Assembly: GCA_905215755.1 (NCBI GenBank) | Contig: CAJMRE010000010.1 | Coordinates: 1 to 50,731 of the forward strand | Direction of reading: 5' to 3' | DNA: 50,731 bases | From: an uncultured bacterium | Lineage (GTDB): Bacteria > Actinomycetota > Coriobacteriia > Coriobacteriales > Coriobacteriaceae | Shown here: positions 50,290-50,731 of the stretch, one piece after another | Layout of the letters: each line of letters begins with the position of its first letter | Position numbering within the stretch: the stretch's first letter is position 1 | Position numbers and translations under genes: made by a program | Notes under the pieces: generated by a model | Seen by the model: only the letters and a program-made list of their open reading frames with translations | Database searches by the model: none | Told to the model about the DNA's origin: nothing

Positions 50290-50667
50290 ATGGCTAAGCT
50301 TACCACCGATGAGATCATCGATGCTCTTAAGGAAATGACCCTTCTCGAGGCTTCCGAGCTCGTCAAGGCTATCGAGGACACCTTCGGCGTTTCCGCCGCT
50401 GCTCCTGCCGCTGTTGTCGCCGCTCCCGCTGCTGGCGCTGCTGAGGCCGAGGAGAAGACCGAGTTTGACGTCGTGCTCGAGGGCTTCGGCGACAACAAGA
50501 TTCAGGTCATCAAGGCCGTCCGTGAGCTCACCAACCTTGGCCTGAAGGAGGCCAAGGAGGTCGTCGAGGGCGCTCCCAAGGCTGTTCTCGAGGGTGCCAA
50601 GAAGGAGGACGCCGAGGCTGCCAAGGAGAAGCTCGAGGCTGCTGGCGCTGCTGTCACCCTCAAGTAA
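50290..50667 (+). CDS. rplL: 50S ribosomal protein L7/L12
   Basis: A 125-aa acidic stalk protein that recruits translation GTPases. It has the N-terminal dimerisation helix pair (LTTDEIIDALKEMTLLEASE), an Ala-rich hinge (about residues 38-55) and the C-terminal domain (FDVVLEGFGDNKIQVIKAVR, GLKEAKEVVEGAP). The ATG at 50290 follows GAAAGGACTTAGAA. It is cotranscribed with rplJ. Confidence 0.98.
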   Translation: MAKLTTDEIIDALKEMTLLEASELVKAIEDTFGVSAAAPAAVVAAPAAGAAEAEEKTEFDVVLEGFGDNKIQVIKAVRELTNLGLKEAKEVVEGAPKAVLEGAKKEDAEAAKEKLEAAGAAVTLK

Positions 50668-50694
50668 TCAGGCTTTCTCGCCAGATTTCTTTGC

Positions 50695-50729
50695 AGACGG
50701 GGTTCGCATTGCGAGCCCCGTCTTTTTTG
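50695..50729 (+). terminator. Intrinsic terminator of rplJL
   Basis: AGACGGGGTTCGCA pairs with TGCGAGCCCCGTCT with one wobble and is followed by six T. The absence of a continuing rpoB reading shows the rplJL transcript can end here. Confidence 0.92.
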
Positions 50730-50731
50730 TT

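Noticed and set aside
1..50731. Prophage, insertion sequence or integrated element
   Set aside because: No integrase, transposase or phage structural gene is seen, and the tRNA genes have no flanking partial duplicates.

Overview
The window looks like a chromosomal segment of a high-GC Gram-positive bacterium of the Coriobacteriia, most likely Collinsella or a close relative. This is inferred from gene content, codon use and an actinobacterial-type L10 leader, not from a database match. Almost every gene has recognisable housekeeping relatives, and no prophage, insertion-sequence transposase or CRISPR array is visible.

Layout: 75-2503 carries a ThrE-type exporter and a small DUF2798 membrane protein behind a structured, terminator-bearing leader. 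2785-7960 encodes a giant 2-hydroxyacyl-CoA dehydratase activase-like protein and a TetR regulator, with a matching dyad in front. 8093-12407 holds clpC and pepD. 12534-15011 (minus) holds a HipBA toxin-antitoxin pair and mntP under a yybP-ykoY manganese riboswitch. 15358-20870 is a tight plus-strand cluster: disA, ispD, ispF, cysS, rlmB and a YacP-like NYN gene. 20898-22238 (minus) is a HipA-like kinase fused to a DNA-binding domain, with a 28-bp inverted repeat over its leader. 22463-27709 is the translation and secretion block: tRNA-Thr, palindrome arrays, tRNA-Tyr-Thr-Met, tuf, rpmG, tRNA-Trp, secE, nusG, rplK and rplA.

The usual partners rplJ and rplL appear only at 49666-50667. Between rplA and rplJ lie about 22 kb of unrelated genes: a phosphoesterase with a ParB-like/BMP fusion, mscS, a wall-anchored 5'-nucleotidase, an ABC importer of the TrpXYZ type, a WYL-like regulator, asnS, a glucose-type EIIA, an esterase, an FeoA-FeoB fusion with tandem operator-like dyads, an MFS exporter, a GH13 enzyme, a DNA glycosylase, an unassigned gene and an aminotransferase.

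The least explained layer is intergenic. At least five families of palindromic elements are present, several lying on or just after stop codons: hairpins starting GTTGCGGTGAAATA, hairpins with CCTGTCCC near the loop, an 80-bp tandem palindrome array, a GAGCGTGGATAATC nest and a roughly 62-bp hairpin array. Two much larger foldbacks (19130-19232 and 49207-49438) also occur; the second appears to supply the -35 element of the rplJL promoter. These, the HTH-HipA fusion and the ParB-BMP fusion are the best candidates for undescribed biology.
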